Source of the DNA: CAJCIW01 sp963833965
GTDB taxonomy: Bacteria; Chlamydiota; Chlamydiia; Chlamydiales; Rhabdochlamydiaceae
Length of the DNA stretch: 64,000 nt
Reading direction: 5' to 3'
Assembly (NCBI GenBank): GCA_963833965.1
Contig: CAWHZZ010000002.1
Coordinates: 62,001-126,000, forward strand
Shown here: positions 1 through 8,257 of the stretch, piece by piece
How positions within the stretch are numbered: position 1 is the stretch's first letter
How the letters are laid out: each line of letters opens with the position of its first letter
Made by a program: the position numbers and the translations under genes
The notes under the pieces: generated by a model
The model's input: the letters and a program-made list of their open reading frames with translations, nothing else
Told to the model about the DNA's origin: nothing
The model's database searches: none

Positions 1-13
1 TAGGCTTTATTCT

Positions 14-65
14 TAGGGCCTGTCGTCAATTAAGCCGCTCATGGGTTAATTGACGACAGGCCCTA
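14..65. repeat. Short MITE-like palindrome, family 1, copy A
   Basis: Near-perfect inverted repeat. The left arm TAGGGCCTGTCGTCAATTAA is mirrored by TTAATTGACGACAGGCCCTA, with only 12 bases between. The same terminal repeats bound the 169-bp copy at 21256-21424, so this is a shortened member of a non-autonomous element. No transposase is encoded. It lies 73 bp upstream of the zwf start and may have replaced the native leader or promoter. Confidence 0.75.
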
Positions 66-138
66 GTGAATTTTCTGGATTTTGTTTTCTAGCAAGACTA
101 TAATTTTTCCCTTCATTGAAGGTCGTTGCTCAGAAAGT

Positions 139-1599
139 ATGATTTTAAGAATTATTTTACTTTTCTTGGTTTTAAAAACAAGCGCTCTGGTGGCGGCCCC
201 TTCAGCGGCGCCGCCGGCGGCCATTGTCATTTTTGGAGCGACGGGGGATCTGACAGCGCGTAAAGTGCTCCCCGCGATTTGCCGCTTAGCTGAGGAGGGA
301 AAACTCTCTGATAATACCATCGTGATCGGCGTTGGCCGAAGGGATTATACTTCATCGAAGTTTCGAGAGTTGATGGGCGGAGGGGCTTTTGCAAAAAATC
401 TCTACTATCATCGCCTCGATTTTGATAAAGGGGAAGCCTACGAAGAGTTGAAGGCGGTCTTGCAGCAACTTGAAAAAGAGAAGGGGACCACGGGCAACCG
501 CCTTTTTTATTTGGCGACCCATTCCAACTCTTTTGCGCCGATCATCGAAAAGCTGAGTGAGCATGGGCTGATCTATGATGGATCCGACAAGAAATGGTCG
601 CGAGTGGTCCTCGAAAAGCCATTTGGCCATGATTTGCAGTCCGCGATTGAGCTGCAAAGCGAGATTTCTAAGCATCTCGATGAGAGTCAAATCTATCGCA
701 TCGACCATTATCTCGGGAAAGCCGCCGTTCAAAATCTATTGGCATTTCGCTTCAAAAACACTGTATTTGAACCTCTCTGGAACAAACAACACATCGATCA
801 TGTCCAAATCACAATCAGCGAAGAGATCGGCATCGGCACTCGTGCTCATTTTTGGGAAGAAACAGGGCTTTTGCGCGACATCTTTCAAAATCACATGATG
901 CAGCTCTTATCGATTGTCGCGATGGAACCGCCCTCTTCGCTTGGTTCGGAAGAGGTCCATGCCGAAAAAATTAAACTGCTGAAAGCGGTCCGGCCATTTC
1001 CACCAAAAGCTATTGACCGTCATGTTGTTCGAGGGCAGTACGGTCCGGGGAAGTTGAAGGGGCAAACCGTGGCAGGCTATCGACAGGAAAAAGAGGTGCC
1101 CGAAGACTCGAACGTCGAGACGTTTACCGCCGCAAAACTGTTTATCGACAATGAGCGTTGGCGCGGAGTTCCTTTTTATCTGCGAAGCGGAAAAAGACTG
1201 AACGTGCAAAACGCAGAAATCGTCATTTACTTTAAAAATAGTTTAAACAAGCTATTGATCGGCATTCAACCTCAGCCTGGGGTTTTTCTCAAAATCGCTG
1301 GAAATGGGGAAGATCCACTCTTCATGGGATATCAGCTGGATGCCAAATCTTGCCCGGAAGCCTACGAGAAACTGATTCTAGACGCTCTTGTTGGAGACCA
1401 AAGTACCTTTGTCGGCGCAGAGGAACAGCTCGTTGCTTGGAAGATCTGGGATCCCGTGATTGAGCATTGGAATAGTTCGATGGAGCGCCGAATTTCACAG
1501 TATGCTTCAGGCTCGCAGGGGCCAAAAGAGGCTGAAACTTTGATAACAGAGGATGGAAGGAAATGGGAACAGAGATATTCCCCTCCCTTACCGAAGTAA
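139..1599 (+). CDS. zwf: Glucose-6-phosphate 1-dehydrogenase with signal-peptide-like N-terminus
   Basis: Oxidises glucose-6-phosphate to 6-phosphogluconolactone with NADP+, the first step of the oxidative pentose phosphate pathway. The Rossmann motif FGATGDL and the catalytic motif RIDHYLGK are present, followed by the usual C-terminal domain. The ATG at 139 gives 486 aa, normal for the family; the frame is open to a TTG at 82 but no ribosome-binding site supports that. The residues before the Rossmann fold are odd: MILR, a run IILLFLVL, then SALVAAPSAAPPAA, which reads like a signal peptide with an alanine-rich cleavage site. G6PD is cytosolic in known bacteria, so either the enzyme is exported or anchored, or this is an artefact of the element at 14-65 having rewritten the 5' end. 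No pgl gene follows. Confidence 0.93.
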   Translation: MILRIILLFLVLKTSALVAAPSAAPPAAIVIFGATGDLTARKVLPAICRLAEEGKLSDNTIVIGVGRRDYTSSKFRELMGGGAFAKNLYYHRLDFDKGEAYEELKAVLQQLEKEKGTTGNRLFYLATHSNSFAPIIEKLSEHGLIYDGSDKKWSRVVLEKPFGHDLQSAIELQSEISKHLDESQIYRIDHYLGKAAVQNLLAFRFKNTVFEPLWNKQHIDHVQITISEEIGIGTRAHFWEETGLLRDIFQNHMMQLLSIVAMEPPSSLGSEEVHAEKIKLLKAVRPFPPKAIDRHVVRGQYGPGKLKGQTVAGYRQEKEVPEDSNVETFTAAKLFIDNERWRGVPFYLRSGKRLNVQNAEIVIYFKNSLNKLLIGIQPQPGVFLKIAGNGEDPLFMGYQLDAKSCPEAYEKLILDALVGDQSTFVGAEEQLVAWKIWDPVIEHWNSSMERRISQYASGSQGPKEAETLITEDGRKWEQRYSPPLPK

Positions 1600-1604
1600 G
1601 GGAG
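1583..1604. terminator. Hairpin overlapping the zwf stop codon
   Basis: CTCCCTTAC-CGAA-GTAAGGGAG forms a perfect 9-bp stem with a 4-base loop (UUCG on the minus strand). The zwf TAA lies in the right arm. It separates convergent zwf and the small minus-strand ORF, but neither side has a good U-tract, so terminator function is only likely. Confidence 0.45.
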
Positions 1605-1616
1605 AGAAAAAAAGGC

Positions 1617-1730
1617 TTAGCGTTTCGGTTGTTTTGGCGGATATTGCGGTTGCGGTTTTTGCGGCATCTGCTGATCTGGTTTTTTCGGCGGGTTCGGCTG
1701 CTGATGAGGTGGTCTTGGTTGTTGGGCCAT
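1617..1730 (-). CDS. 37-aa proline/glutamine-rich small protein
   Basis: Short ORF of unknown function. The start ATG at 1730 is preceded by an AGGAG Shine-Dalgarno at 7-base spacing. The product is almost only Pro, Gln, Lys and Arg, beginning MAQQPRPPHQQPNPPKK and ending PPKQPKR. It has no membrane segment and no cysteine, and is probably disordered and basic. Low sequence complexity means it could be a chance frame, but the strong ribosome-binding site and the compact fit between zwf and the next gene favour a real gene. Confidence 0.5.
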   Translation of the reverse strand: MAQQPRPPHQQPNPPKKPDQQMPQKPQPQYPPKQPKR

Positions 1731-1867
1731 AGTTTGCTCCTGGTTAAAGGAAAGCATTCTTGCTTTCTAGCCTTGAGTTAAACCATTCCAGAAAAAAAAT
1801 CAAAAAATATTTACACTTTAGGAGCCTTCTTGACTTCTTTTAGGAAGCGAAGGACAATTTAATTTAT

Positions 1868-3250
1868 ATGACAAAAAAAATCTCATTATTTTCTCTTGTG
1901 CTTCTGATCGTTGCGGCGATCGACAGCATTCGCAATTTGCCCGCTTCCGCTTTGTTCGGGAGCGCATTGGTATTTTTCTTTATTTTTTCCGCGATCGTCT
2001 TTTTGATTCCGACCTCTTTAGTGGCGGCGGAACTCTCGGCGACTTTTCCTGAAAAAGGAGGAGTTTATCACTGGGTCAAGACAGCGTTCGGCGAAAAATG
2101 GGCCATGCTCGCCATTTGGCTGCAATGGATCAATACGATGGTCTGGTATCCGACGATCCTCTCCTTCATCGCAGGGACGGCGGCGTACTTGATCGATCCG
2201 GCCCTGGCTCAGAATAAATGGTATCTCGTTGTCTGCATCCTGATTGTTTTTTGGGGGATTACGTTCATCAACCTTTGTGGGATTCACGTGTCGGCGAGGA
2301 TCAACGGCATTTGCGCCATGATCGGGACGATCTTTCCCATGATATTTCTCATTATTCTTGGGGGGATCTGGTTTTTCGGCAACCACCCTCTTCAGATCAA
2401 CCTCAGCCCCGACCATCTTTTCCCCTCATTGACGAATTCGACAAATTGGGTCGCCCTCATCGCGATCATGGCCTCCTTTCTCGGCATAGAGCTCGCCGGC
2501 GTCCATGTCAACGACATACAAAAGCCTCAGCATAATTTTCCCAAAGCAATCCTCTATTCGAGCATGTTCATTCTAGTCTCGATGATATTGGGGTCTCTTT
2601 CGATTGCGATTGTCCTTCCTGAAAAAGAGATTAACCTCGTGGCTGGGGTGATTCAGGTTTTTAGCAATTTGTTCGATTCTTTTGGGATGAAAGGGCTCAC
2701 GCCCGTACTGACGATCTTGATCGTCGTCGGGTCAATCGGAAGCATCACTAATTGGTTAATCTCGCCTGCCAAAGGGCTGCTTCATGCCGCCGAATACGGC
2801 TATCTTCCCCCGTTTTTTATGCGCAAAAACAAACATGGCGTCGCCAAGAATGTCCTGCTTTGTCAGGCTGTCCTCGTCAGCTTGGTCTGTTCGATTTTCT
2901 TGCTCGTGCCAAGTGTAAATGCCTTCTATTGGTTTCTCACGGCCTTGAGCACAGAGCTGTATATGATCATGTACATTCTGATGTTCTTCGCAGCCTGCCG
3001 ATTACACCATAAGTATGTCGACAGACCTAAAGTCTTCAAGATTCCCGGCAAGACCGGGGGGATGTGGGCGACTTGTCTCTTGGGGTTGTTCGGTTGCCTC
3101 TGCACCATCACTGTGAGCTTTTTCCCGCCAGACAATGTCAATATTGGATCTCATTCCCGCTACATCCTGATGATCTGCGTCGGCAATCTGGTGAGCATTG
3201 CGCCCGTTTTGCTGTTTTATCTGTATAAAAGAAATTCGGTGAAAAAATGA
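1868..3250 (+). CDS. APC-superfamily amino acid antiporter (GadC/AaxC-like)
   Basis: A 460-aa polytopic inner-membrane protein with about 12 hydrophobic segments. The N-terminal half shows the APC pattern: a broken first helix, then FPEKGGVYHWV and WINTMVWYPTI, which most resemble glutamate/GABA-type antiporters (GadC) and the chlamydial arginine/agmatine antiporter AaxC. It probably exchanges a host amino acid for a metabolic product; the substrate cannot be read from sequence. The stop overlaps the next start (ATGA at 3247-3250), so the two genes are translationally coupled. Gene start: ATG at 1868 in an A-rich leader without a clear Shine-Dalgarno. Confidence 0.85.
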   Translation: MTKKISLFSLVLLIVAAIDSIRNLPASALFGSALVFFFIFSAIVFLIPTSLVAAELSATFPEKGGVYHWVKTAFGEKWAMLAIWLQWINTMVWYPTILSFIAGTAAYLIDPALAQNKWYLVVCILIVFWGITFINLCGIHVSARINGICAMIGTIFPMIFLIILGGIWFFGNHPLQINLSPDHLFPSLTNSTNWVALIAIMASFLGIELAGVHVNDIQKPQHNFPKAILYSSMFILVSMILGSLSIAIVLPEKEINLVAGVIQVFSNLFDSFGMKGLTPVLTILIVVGSIGSITNWLISPAKGLLHAAEYGYLPPFFMRKNKHGVAKNVLLCQAVLVSLVCSIFLLVPSVNAFYWFLTALSTELYMIMYILMFFAACRLHHKYVDRPKVFKIPGKTGGMWATCLLGLFGCLCTITVSFFPPDNVNIGSHSRYILMICVGNLVSIAPVLLFYLYKRNSVKK

Positions 3251-3963
3251 GCGTGACGTTCGCCACCTATTGTTATGAAAAAGATTGGCCCTATATTTTG
3301 CTGCACCCGGAATATCTCCGGGTGAGGCAAATCCAGCGTCATTGCTATCCATTTGTAGAGCGCCTGCTCGTCATCAATAACGTCAATCCCGAAAGTCTGA
3401 CCGATGTGCGCCGGGCCGCTATGCGGCATCTCGACGATACAACTCTGACTCGCATTGTTTTTTCAGAAGAAATCGCAGCCGAGGCGCTTTCCTTTTTTCA
3501 ATTGGACCGCGCTGATTTTCCAAGCGATTCGATTTATTACAATGCTCTGGCTCCGCTGGTCGCGATCTACTCCTGCAAGACCGACTACCTTCTGTTCATG
3601 ACGGGTGATACGAGCTTAGAGAAGCCGGTGGAGTGGATAGAAGAGGCTCTGTGTTTAATGAAGGGAGAGAATCTTTACAAAGTCGCGAATCTGACATGGA
3701 ATGAGAAATATGAAGAAGCAAACCAGGACGCGGAGGGCATGCACGGGCCTTTCCATGTGGCAAGCAGGGGGTTTTCAGACCAGATGTTCCTTGTGAGAAC
3801 AAAAGATTTTCGACAGCCCATCTATCGCGAGATTCACCCCGAAAGCCATCATTTCCCTTGGGGAGATATTTTTGAAAAGCGCGCTTTCAGTGCAATGCTC
3901 TACCGCGGATGGAAGCGCCTCACTTATTCACGCGGTTCCTACCTGCACCAAAATTTTCCCTAA
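3247..3963 (+). CDS. Glycosyltransferase-like protein (GT-A-type fold suspected)
   Basis: A 238-aa soluble protein whose start overlaps the stop of the antiporter. It begins with a beta strand (VTFATYCYEKDW), has alternating strand/helix pattern, and contains YLLFMTGDTSLE in the place where GT-A enzymes carry the acidic metal-binding DxD region. FSDQMFLVRTKDF further on resembles the acceptor-side segment of family 2-like transferases. No signal peptide. I do not recognise a closer family, and the pairing with an amino-acid antiporter gives no functional clue. The glycosyltransferase call rests on pattern only. Confidence 0.55.
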   Translation: MSVTFATYCYEKDWPYILLHPEYLRVRQIQRHCYPFVERLLVINNVNPESLTDVRRAAMRHLDDTTLTRIVFSEEIAAEALSFFQLDRADFPSDSIYYNALAPLVAIYSCKTDYLLFMTGDTSLEKPVEWIEEALCLMKGENLYKVANLTWNEKYEEANQDAEGMHGPFHVASRGFSDQMFLVRTKDFRQPIYREIHPESHHFPWGDIFEKRAFSAMLYRGWKRLTYSRGSYLHQNFP

Positions 3964-3984
3964 AAGGTCGACGGTCTCACTTAG

Positions 3985-4210
3985 TGGTCCGTGACAAAAA
4001 TTCTTAAGACAATTTCGAGCGTGAAAGCTCGCTCAAATCGACGGCCGCAGGCTTTGCAAGTTGATCCGTATTAATGCAATACGAATCAACTTGCGATCGT
4101 CGATTTCAGCGGCTTTGACGCCGAAATTGTCTTAAGAATTTTTGTCACGGACCAGCAGGGAGCTTTCACGCTAGAAATCCCTTTCAAAAACTTTTGAAAA
4201 CGCGCCCTAA
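3985..4210. repeat. Composite MITE-like element, family 2, copy A
   Basis: 3985-4154 is a long inverted repeat starting TGGTCCGTGACAAAAATTCT and ending with its complement, with nested inner palindromes (GAAATTGTCTTAAG, GATCAACTTG-type arms). It is followed at 4155-4210 by a fragment (GGGAGCTTTCACGC ... GAAAACGCGCCCTAA) that recurs within the copies near 28.5 kb and 38.4 kb. No coding capacity. It fills the space between two converging genes, and its CCCTAA end supplies the TAG stop of the SNF2 gene. Confidence 0.7.
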
Positions 4211-7200
4211 TAACTTGAAGAAAAACTCTGATCTTCTAAATCTTTATTGATGAGCCAGAGCAGCTTAATCAGCTCGTTGCGGTCGAGCCCTTTGATCTGG
4301 TCTTGCTCATCAAAGCCGATGACGCCTTCCATCAAGGTCAATTTCTTTTCGATCAAGCGATGGATGTGCTCTTCAATCGTTCCTTTGGTGACCAATTTGA
4401 AGACTTGCACGCCGCGGTTTTGGCCGATTCGATGGACACGGTCGGTGGCTTGGTTTTCGCGCGCTGGGTTCCACCAGCGGTCGTAATGGATGACAACGGA
4501 GGCGGAGACAAGGTCGACGCCGACGCCGACGGCTTGCAGCGAGGCGAGGAAAATTTCGCATTTGGGATCTTGGCGGAAGTTGTCGAGCTGTTCTTTGCGG
4601 TTGCGTGTAGAGCCTCGGATGCTCGCGTAGCCGATATGATGGTCTTTTAAATACACCTCCATCATGTCGAGCATGTCGAGATACTGCGAGAAGACGACGA
4701 GCTTTTGGCCGCTATCGCGGGTTTCCTCCAAAAGCTCGATAAACAGATCCCATTTTCCCGATTTATGCTTTTGGAACTCGCTGTATTGTTTGGTGATCAG
4801 GCAAGGATGGTCGCAAATCTGCTTCAATGCAGAAAGAAGGGCAAAGACGTGCAAGAAGGGAACCGGCTTGCCCTGATTTTCCAAATCTCTCATCAGCGGC
4901 TCTTTTTGCATAAGGAATGTTTTTCTGTAGAGCTCGCGCTGCTCGTCGGAAAGATCACAATAGGCGATCTCTTCGATCTTTTCCGGCAGCTCAAGGAGCA
5001 CTTCCGATTTTTTCCTGCGCAAAATGAAAGGCTTGATCAGCTTGGAGAGCAGCGATTTTTTTTCTGCATCTTGATTTTTTTCAATAGGATTGACGAAGAG
5101 CTCCTTGAAATAGGCCTCTTGAGGGAGGTATCCAGGCACAATGACATCAAAGAGGGCTTTTAATTCCAAAAGACGGTTTTCGATCGGCGTTCCGGTGAGG
5201 CCGATTCGCATATTCGCTTTGATTTTTTTGAGGACCTTGTGGGTTTGCGACTGGGGATTTTTGGCGATCTGCAGTTCGTCGAACACGGCAATTTCGAATT
5301 CCAGATCAGAGAGAGCTTGCTTTTCACTGCGCAAAGTTCCATAGGAGGTCACGAGGATGTCGGCCTTTTCTTGGAAAGATTCAAGTTTGCGGCTAATGCC
5401 GTAATAAATGAGGACGCGGATGTTCGGAAGAAAGTTCTTAAGCAGCTCTTCCCAGTGGTAAATCACAGAAGTGGGGCAGACGACGAGAATTTTTGCGGCG
5501 GGATCTGTTTTATTTTTCGCGGCGGCGATCAGCCCCATGGCCTGGTGAGTTTTGCCAAGGCCCATCTCATCGCATAGAAGGCTAGAAAGCCCATGCAGGT
5601 ACATGAACCAAAGCCAACGAACGCCGACTTCCTGATAGGCGCGCAGATCGCTTTTAAATCCTGAAAGGTCGATCTGCTCGTCGGTTTTGAACGAGGTCAG
5701 CTTTTGAATGAGCTGCCTAGTCTCATTTTCTTTAGCGGTAGAGCCGAGGGGGGGGCGCAAATCTTCAAAGACGGTGAGCCGGAGCCACTCCATGGTGGAG
5801 AGACGCAGATGCTTGCCCTCTTTGAGCCAGCGTCTCTTCGGGATGTTTTTCAGCCAATTGAAGCGTGGCGTCTTTAACAGCAATAACCCCGCGGAAGTGA
5901 ACAGATACCGTTTGCCTGCCTGGACCGCTTCCCAGATAGGGAATAGATCGACGGAACCGACCTCTGTTTCAATCGCTGCTTCGAGCAGCCATTCGGCGGC
6001 TTTCGTCCTTCCGCTTTTTTGCAGCGCACGGACCCTTAAAAAAAGGTCTTTGGGTTTTTTAAGCTCTTTTTGGATGGAGAAAATGCAATCCTTGAGCGTG
6101 TCGAACTCGTACAAGACAAAATAGTTTTCGTCGACGGCAGGCACGACCTTTTCCCGCACATACTCTTCAGGAACGCGCTTCTCGTAAGGGATTTCGCAAA
6201 ACCCCTCTGCCTCGACGTAAGTGTATTCTCCCAAAATCTGCACTTGAGAGGCAGCATAGGGAGGATAAAACTGAAAATGGGGCCGGACGACAATCCTGCC
6301 CGCTTCATTGATAAAGATCTCCAACCCACTTTTTTCTAGGGGGCATTTACTCGAAAAAAAGCCCTTGAGCGTTTCTAACTCGTCGCGATGAGCGCGCAAA
6401 AAAGAAGTGATTTCCGATTTGTGCACAATCGTTCCCGGTCGTATCAGCGACCCTGCGGCACGGCCGAGTCTTTTAGCGAAAAACCCTTTTTCCTTGATGT
6501 AGATCCACTCTCCAAAATCAACCACCCCTTCGCTCTCTTCCATCAGGTCAATCGAGGCATCGAAACGCAAATACCCCTCTTTCGAAACGGTGAAATTGAG
6601 CTGGGATTCAATCGTGTAGACATGCGTTTGAAATCCTTCAAAGCCCCCCAGCCAAACGCGGTGGCGGTTGATAAAGTCGTTCATTTGATCGCGCGGGACC
6701 ACTTTTTCAACGCCTTCGAATAACAGATTTTCCAGAAGATAAAATCCCTTTCCATGAACATAGACCCATGGGCCGAAATAAGCGGCAAAGTGCTTTTGCA
6801 GATCGCCGATTTCAAAGACGTAAGCGGCAATGTGCAAGTTTTGCTTCTCGTCAAATCGGATCTCGTATTGGGCTTTGATGGGTTCTAAATGGATCCTGAC
6901 ATCGGACAGATACTTTTGCAAAATCAAGGGGTGATTATGGAGCACCGATGCGATTCTTTCGGTCGGGATTTCTTCTTGTTTGAAAATGGGATCGATCCGT
7001 TTGGGAAAAAAACCTTTGTTGGGGACGTACAGCCACTCGCCGACCTCGATTCCTTTAGACTCATCAAAACCGGTGGGGCGACTTGCATCGATCGGCGTTT
7101 TCTCGATGCGAAAAAGTCGCTGTTTCACGTCGTAGTGGATCGCTTTGATCCGATATTCTTGGAATTCATAGACCGGCAATGGAGAATCCACAGTAGAGAG

Positions 7201-7953
7201 CGCGGGGATCAGCTGCGGCCAATTGACCTCCGCGATATAAAAACTGGCGAAAAGAAGCGGAAAACGGACGTGGATCCAGTGCGGTAGAGCTTTTTCAGCC
7301 TCTTCAAACTCGAGTGTGTACTTTTCCTCGTCCTCTTGAAGTGTCATCATCCATTTGGCCAAATCCGACCAAAACGAGAGCTCGTATTGCAATTGATGGC
7401 TCGGGCGCCCTTCCCGCCAAAGGGCGATCTCTTCTTGTGGCAGATTGGAAAATTTAAGGGAAGTTTCCTCCGTTTCCACAGCGCGCTTAAACAAAATCTC
7501 TTGAAGCCGCTTCTTCCCCTTGGGATTTGTCCCTTTGATCGAAAATAGCAGCTTGCCGGTTGAAGATTTTGCCTCATACACTTGGTCCTTTTTTTTGAGG
7601 ACGTCCGCCTCATACCCATGCCTGCGGCTGGCCACTTGACAAAGAATATTCCACAGACTGCCCCGAAAATTAACATGAAGAGGAGCTTTCTGATCGTGAA
7701 ATATTTTGAGATAGGCGGCAGCAATATGGGGGCACGTTTTTTTCTTCTCCCCTTCAGGACAGCTACAGAAACAATCCAGGATACGCCCCTCGTCGTCGAG
7801 CTGCAAAAAGGGCCAGAAGCGCCCTTTTTTCTTGAGGTCCGCGGTTTCGACTTGATAAGTCCCTTCAGAAAAAAGCAGATCGCCGACTTTGCCCGCTTTG
7901 AGCAAAGCCTCTCCTGCAGACAAGTCCTTTTTCGAAAGCAAATGGCCTTCCAT
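4207..7953 (-). CDS. SNF2-family DEAD/DEAH-like helicase with SWIM zinc finger
   Basis: About 1248 aa. A ZnF_SWIM motif near residue 60-80 (CFCSCPEG...CPH) is followed by a long middle region with repeated short modules containing GEW(L/I)Y(V/I) and KGFF. The C-terminal SNF2 ATPase has Walker A DEMGLGKT, a motif II variant FDELQ, and motifs V-VI ending HYDRWWNPA and DRVHRIGQ. Such proteins translocate on double-stranded DNA to remodel nucleoprotein; Chlamydiae carry SWI/SNF homologues, and histone-like nucleoid proteins would be plausible partners. I chose ATG 7953 because AAGGA precedes it closely; an in-frame GTG at 7977 has no ribosome-binding site. The stop lies in the adjoining repeat. 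Confidence 0.92.
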   Translation of the reverse strand: MEGHLLSKKDLSAGEALLKAGKVGDLLFSEGTYQVETADLKKKGRFWPFLQLDDEGRILDCFCSCPEGEKKKTCPHIAAAYLKIFHDQKAPLHVNFRGSLWNILCQVASRRHGYEADVLKKKDQVYEAKSSTGKLLFSIKGTNPKGKKRLQEILFKRAVETEETSLKFSNLPQEEIALWREGRPSHQLQYELSFWSDLAKWMMTLQEDEEKYTLEFEEAEKALPHWIHVRFPLLFASFYIAEVNWPQLIPALSTVDSPLPVYEFQEYRIKAIHYDVKQRLFRIEKTPIDASRPTGFDESKGIEVGEWLYVPNKGFFPKRIDPIFKQEEIPTERIASVLHNHPLILQKYLSDVRIHLEPIKAQYEIRFDEKQNLHIAAYVFEIGDLQKHFAAYFGPWVYVHGKGFYLLENLLFEGVEKVVPRDQMNDFINRHRVWLGGFEGFQTHVYTIESQLNFTVSKEGYLRFDASIDLMEESEGVVDFGEWIYIKEKGFFAKRLGRAAGSLIRPGTIVHKSEITSFLRAHRDELETLKGFFSSKCPLEKSGLEIFINEAGRIVVRPHFQFYPPYAASQVQILGEYTYVEAEGFCEIPYEKRVPEEYVREKVVPAVDENYFVLYEFDTLKDCIFSIQKELKKPKDLFLRVRALQKSGRTKAAEWLLEAAIETEVGSVDLFPIWEAVQAGKRYLFTSAGLLLLKTPRFNWLKNIPKRRWLKEGKHLRLSTMEWLRLTVFEDLRPPLGSTAKENETRQLIQKLTSFKTDEQIDLSGFKSDLRAYQEVGVRWLWFMYLHGLSSLLCDEMGLGKTHQAMGLIAAAKNKTDPAAKILVVCPTSVIYHWEELLKNFLPNIRVLIYYGISRKLESFQEKADILVTSYGTLRSEKQALSDLEFEIAVFDELQIAKNPQSQTHKVLKKIKANMRIGLTGTPIENRLLELKALFDVIVPGYLPQEAYFKELFVNPIEKNQDAEKKSLLSKLIKPFILRRKKSEVLLELPEKIEEIAYCDLSDEQRELYRKTFLMQKEPLMRDLENQGKPVPFLHVFALLSALKQICDHPCLITKQYSEFQKHKSGKWDLFIELLEETRDSGQKLVVFSQYLDMLDMMEVYLKDHHIGYASIRGSTRNRKEQLDNFRQDPKCEIFLASLQAVGVGVDLVSASVVIHYDRWWNPARENQATDRVHRIGQNRGVQVFKLVTKGTIEEHIHRLIEKKLTLMEGVIGFDEQDQIKGLDRNELIKLLWLINKDLEDQSFSSSY

Positions 7954-7994
7954 GAATCCTTGCGAAAAAAAATTCACCGGAAAAATATTGGGAG

Positions 7995-8211
7995 ATACAC
8001 AAATGAACTCAAAAGCTGGGGATTTGGCAAGAAAGCACCCTGAAATTTAAGCCAGAAGGCGCCGCCGCTGCAAACACTTGCAAAAGAGAGTTGAATTGCT
8101 CTTTTGCTAGAGAAGCAGGCACACTTGAATAAGTTGTGCGATGCAGGCGGGCTTAAATTCAGTGGCTGACCGACCGCAGCCAAAAACCAGCTCTTGAGTT
8201 CATTTGTGTAT
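7995..8211. repeat. MITE-like element, family 3, copy A
   Basis: 217-bp palindromic unit. The ends ATACACAAATGAACTCAAAA and its complement match over about 20 bases with one mismatch. A second nested inverted repeat (CTGAAATTTAAGCC / GGGCTTAAATTCAG) and an inner GCAAAAGAG / CTCTTTTGC stem follow. A related element with the same ATACAC...TCAAAA ends and the same inner stem lies at 63089-63306. It occupies almost the whole gap between the SNF2 and PPR genes. Confidence 0.7.
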
Positions 8212-8257
8212 ACTTCTCCTTGGATCCAAGGATGCCCTAAGGAGATTAACTTCTCAA

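Noticed and set aside
82..138. TTG start for zwf giving 505 aa
   Set aside because: No ribosome-binding site, and the extra residues have no relation to the family; ATG 139 is preferred.
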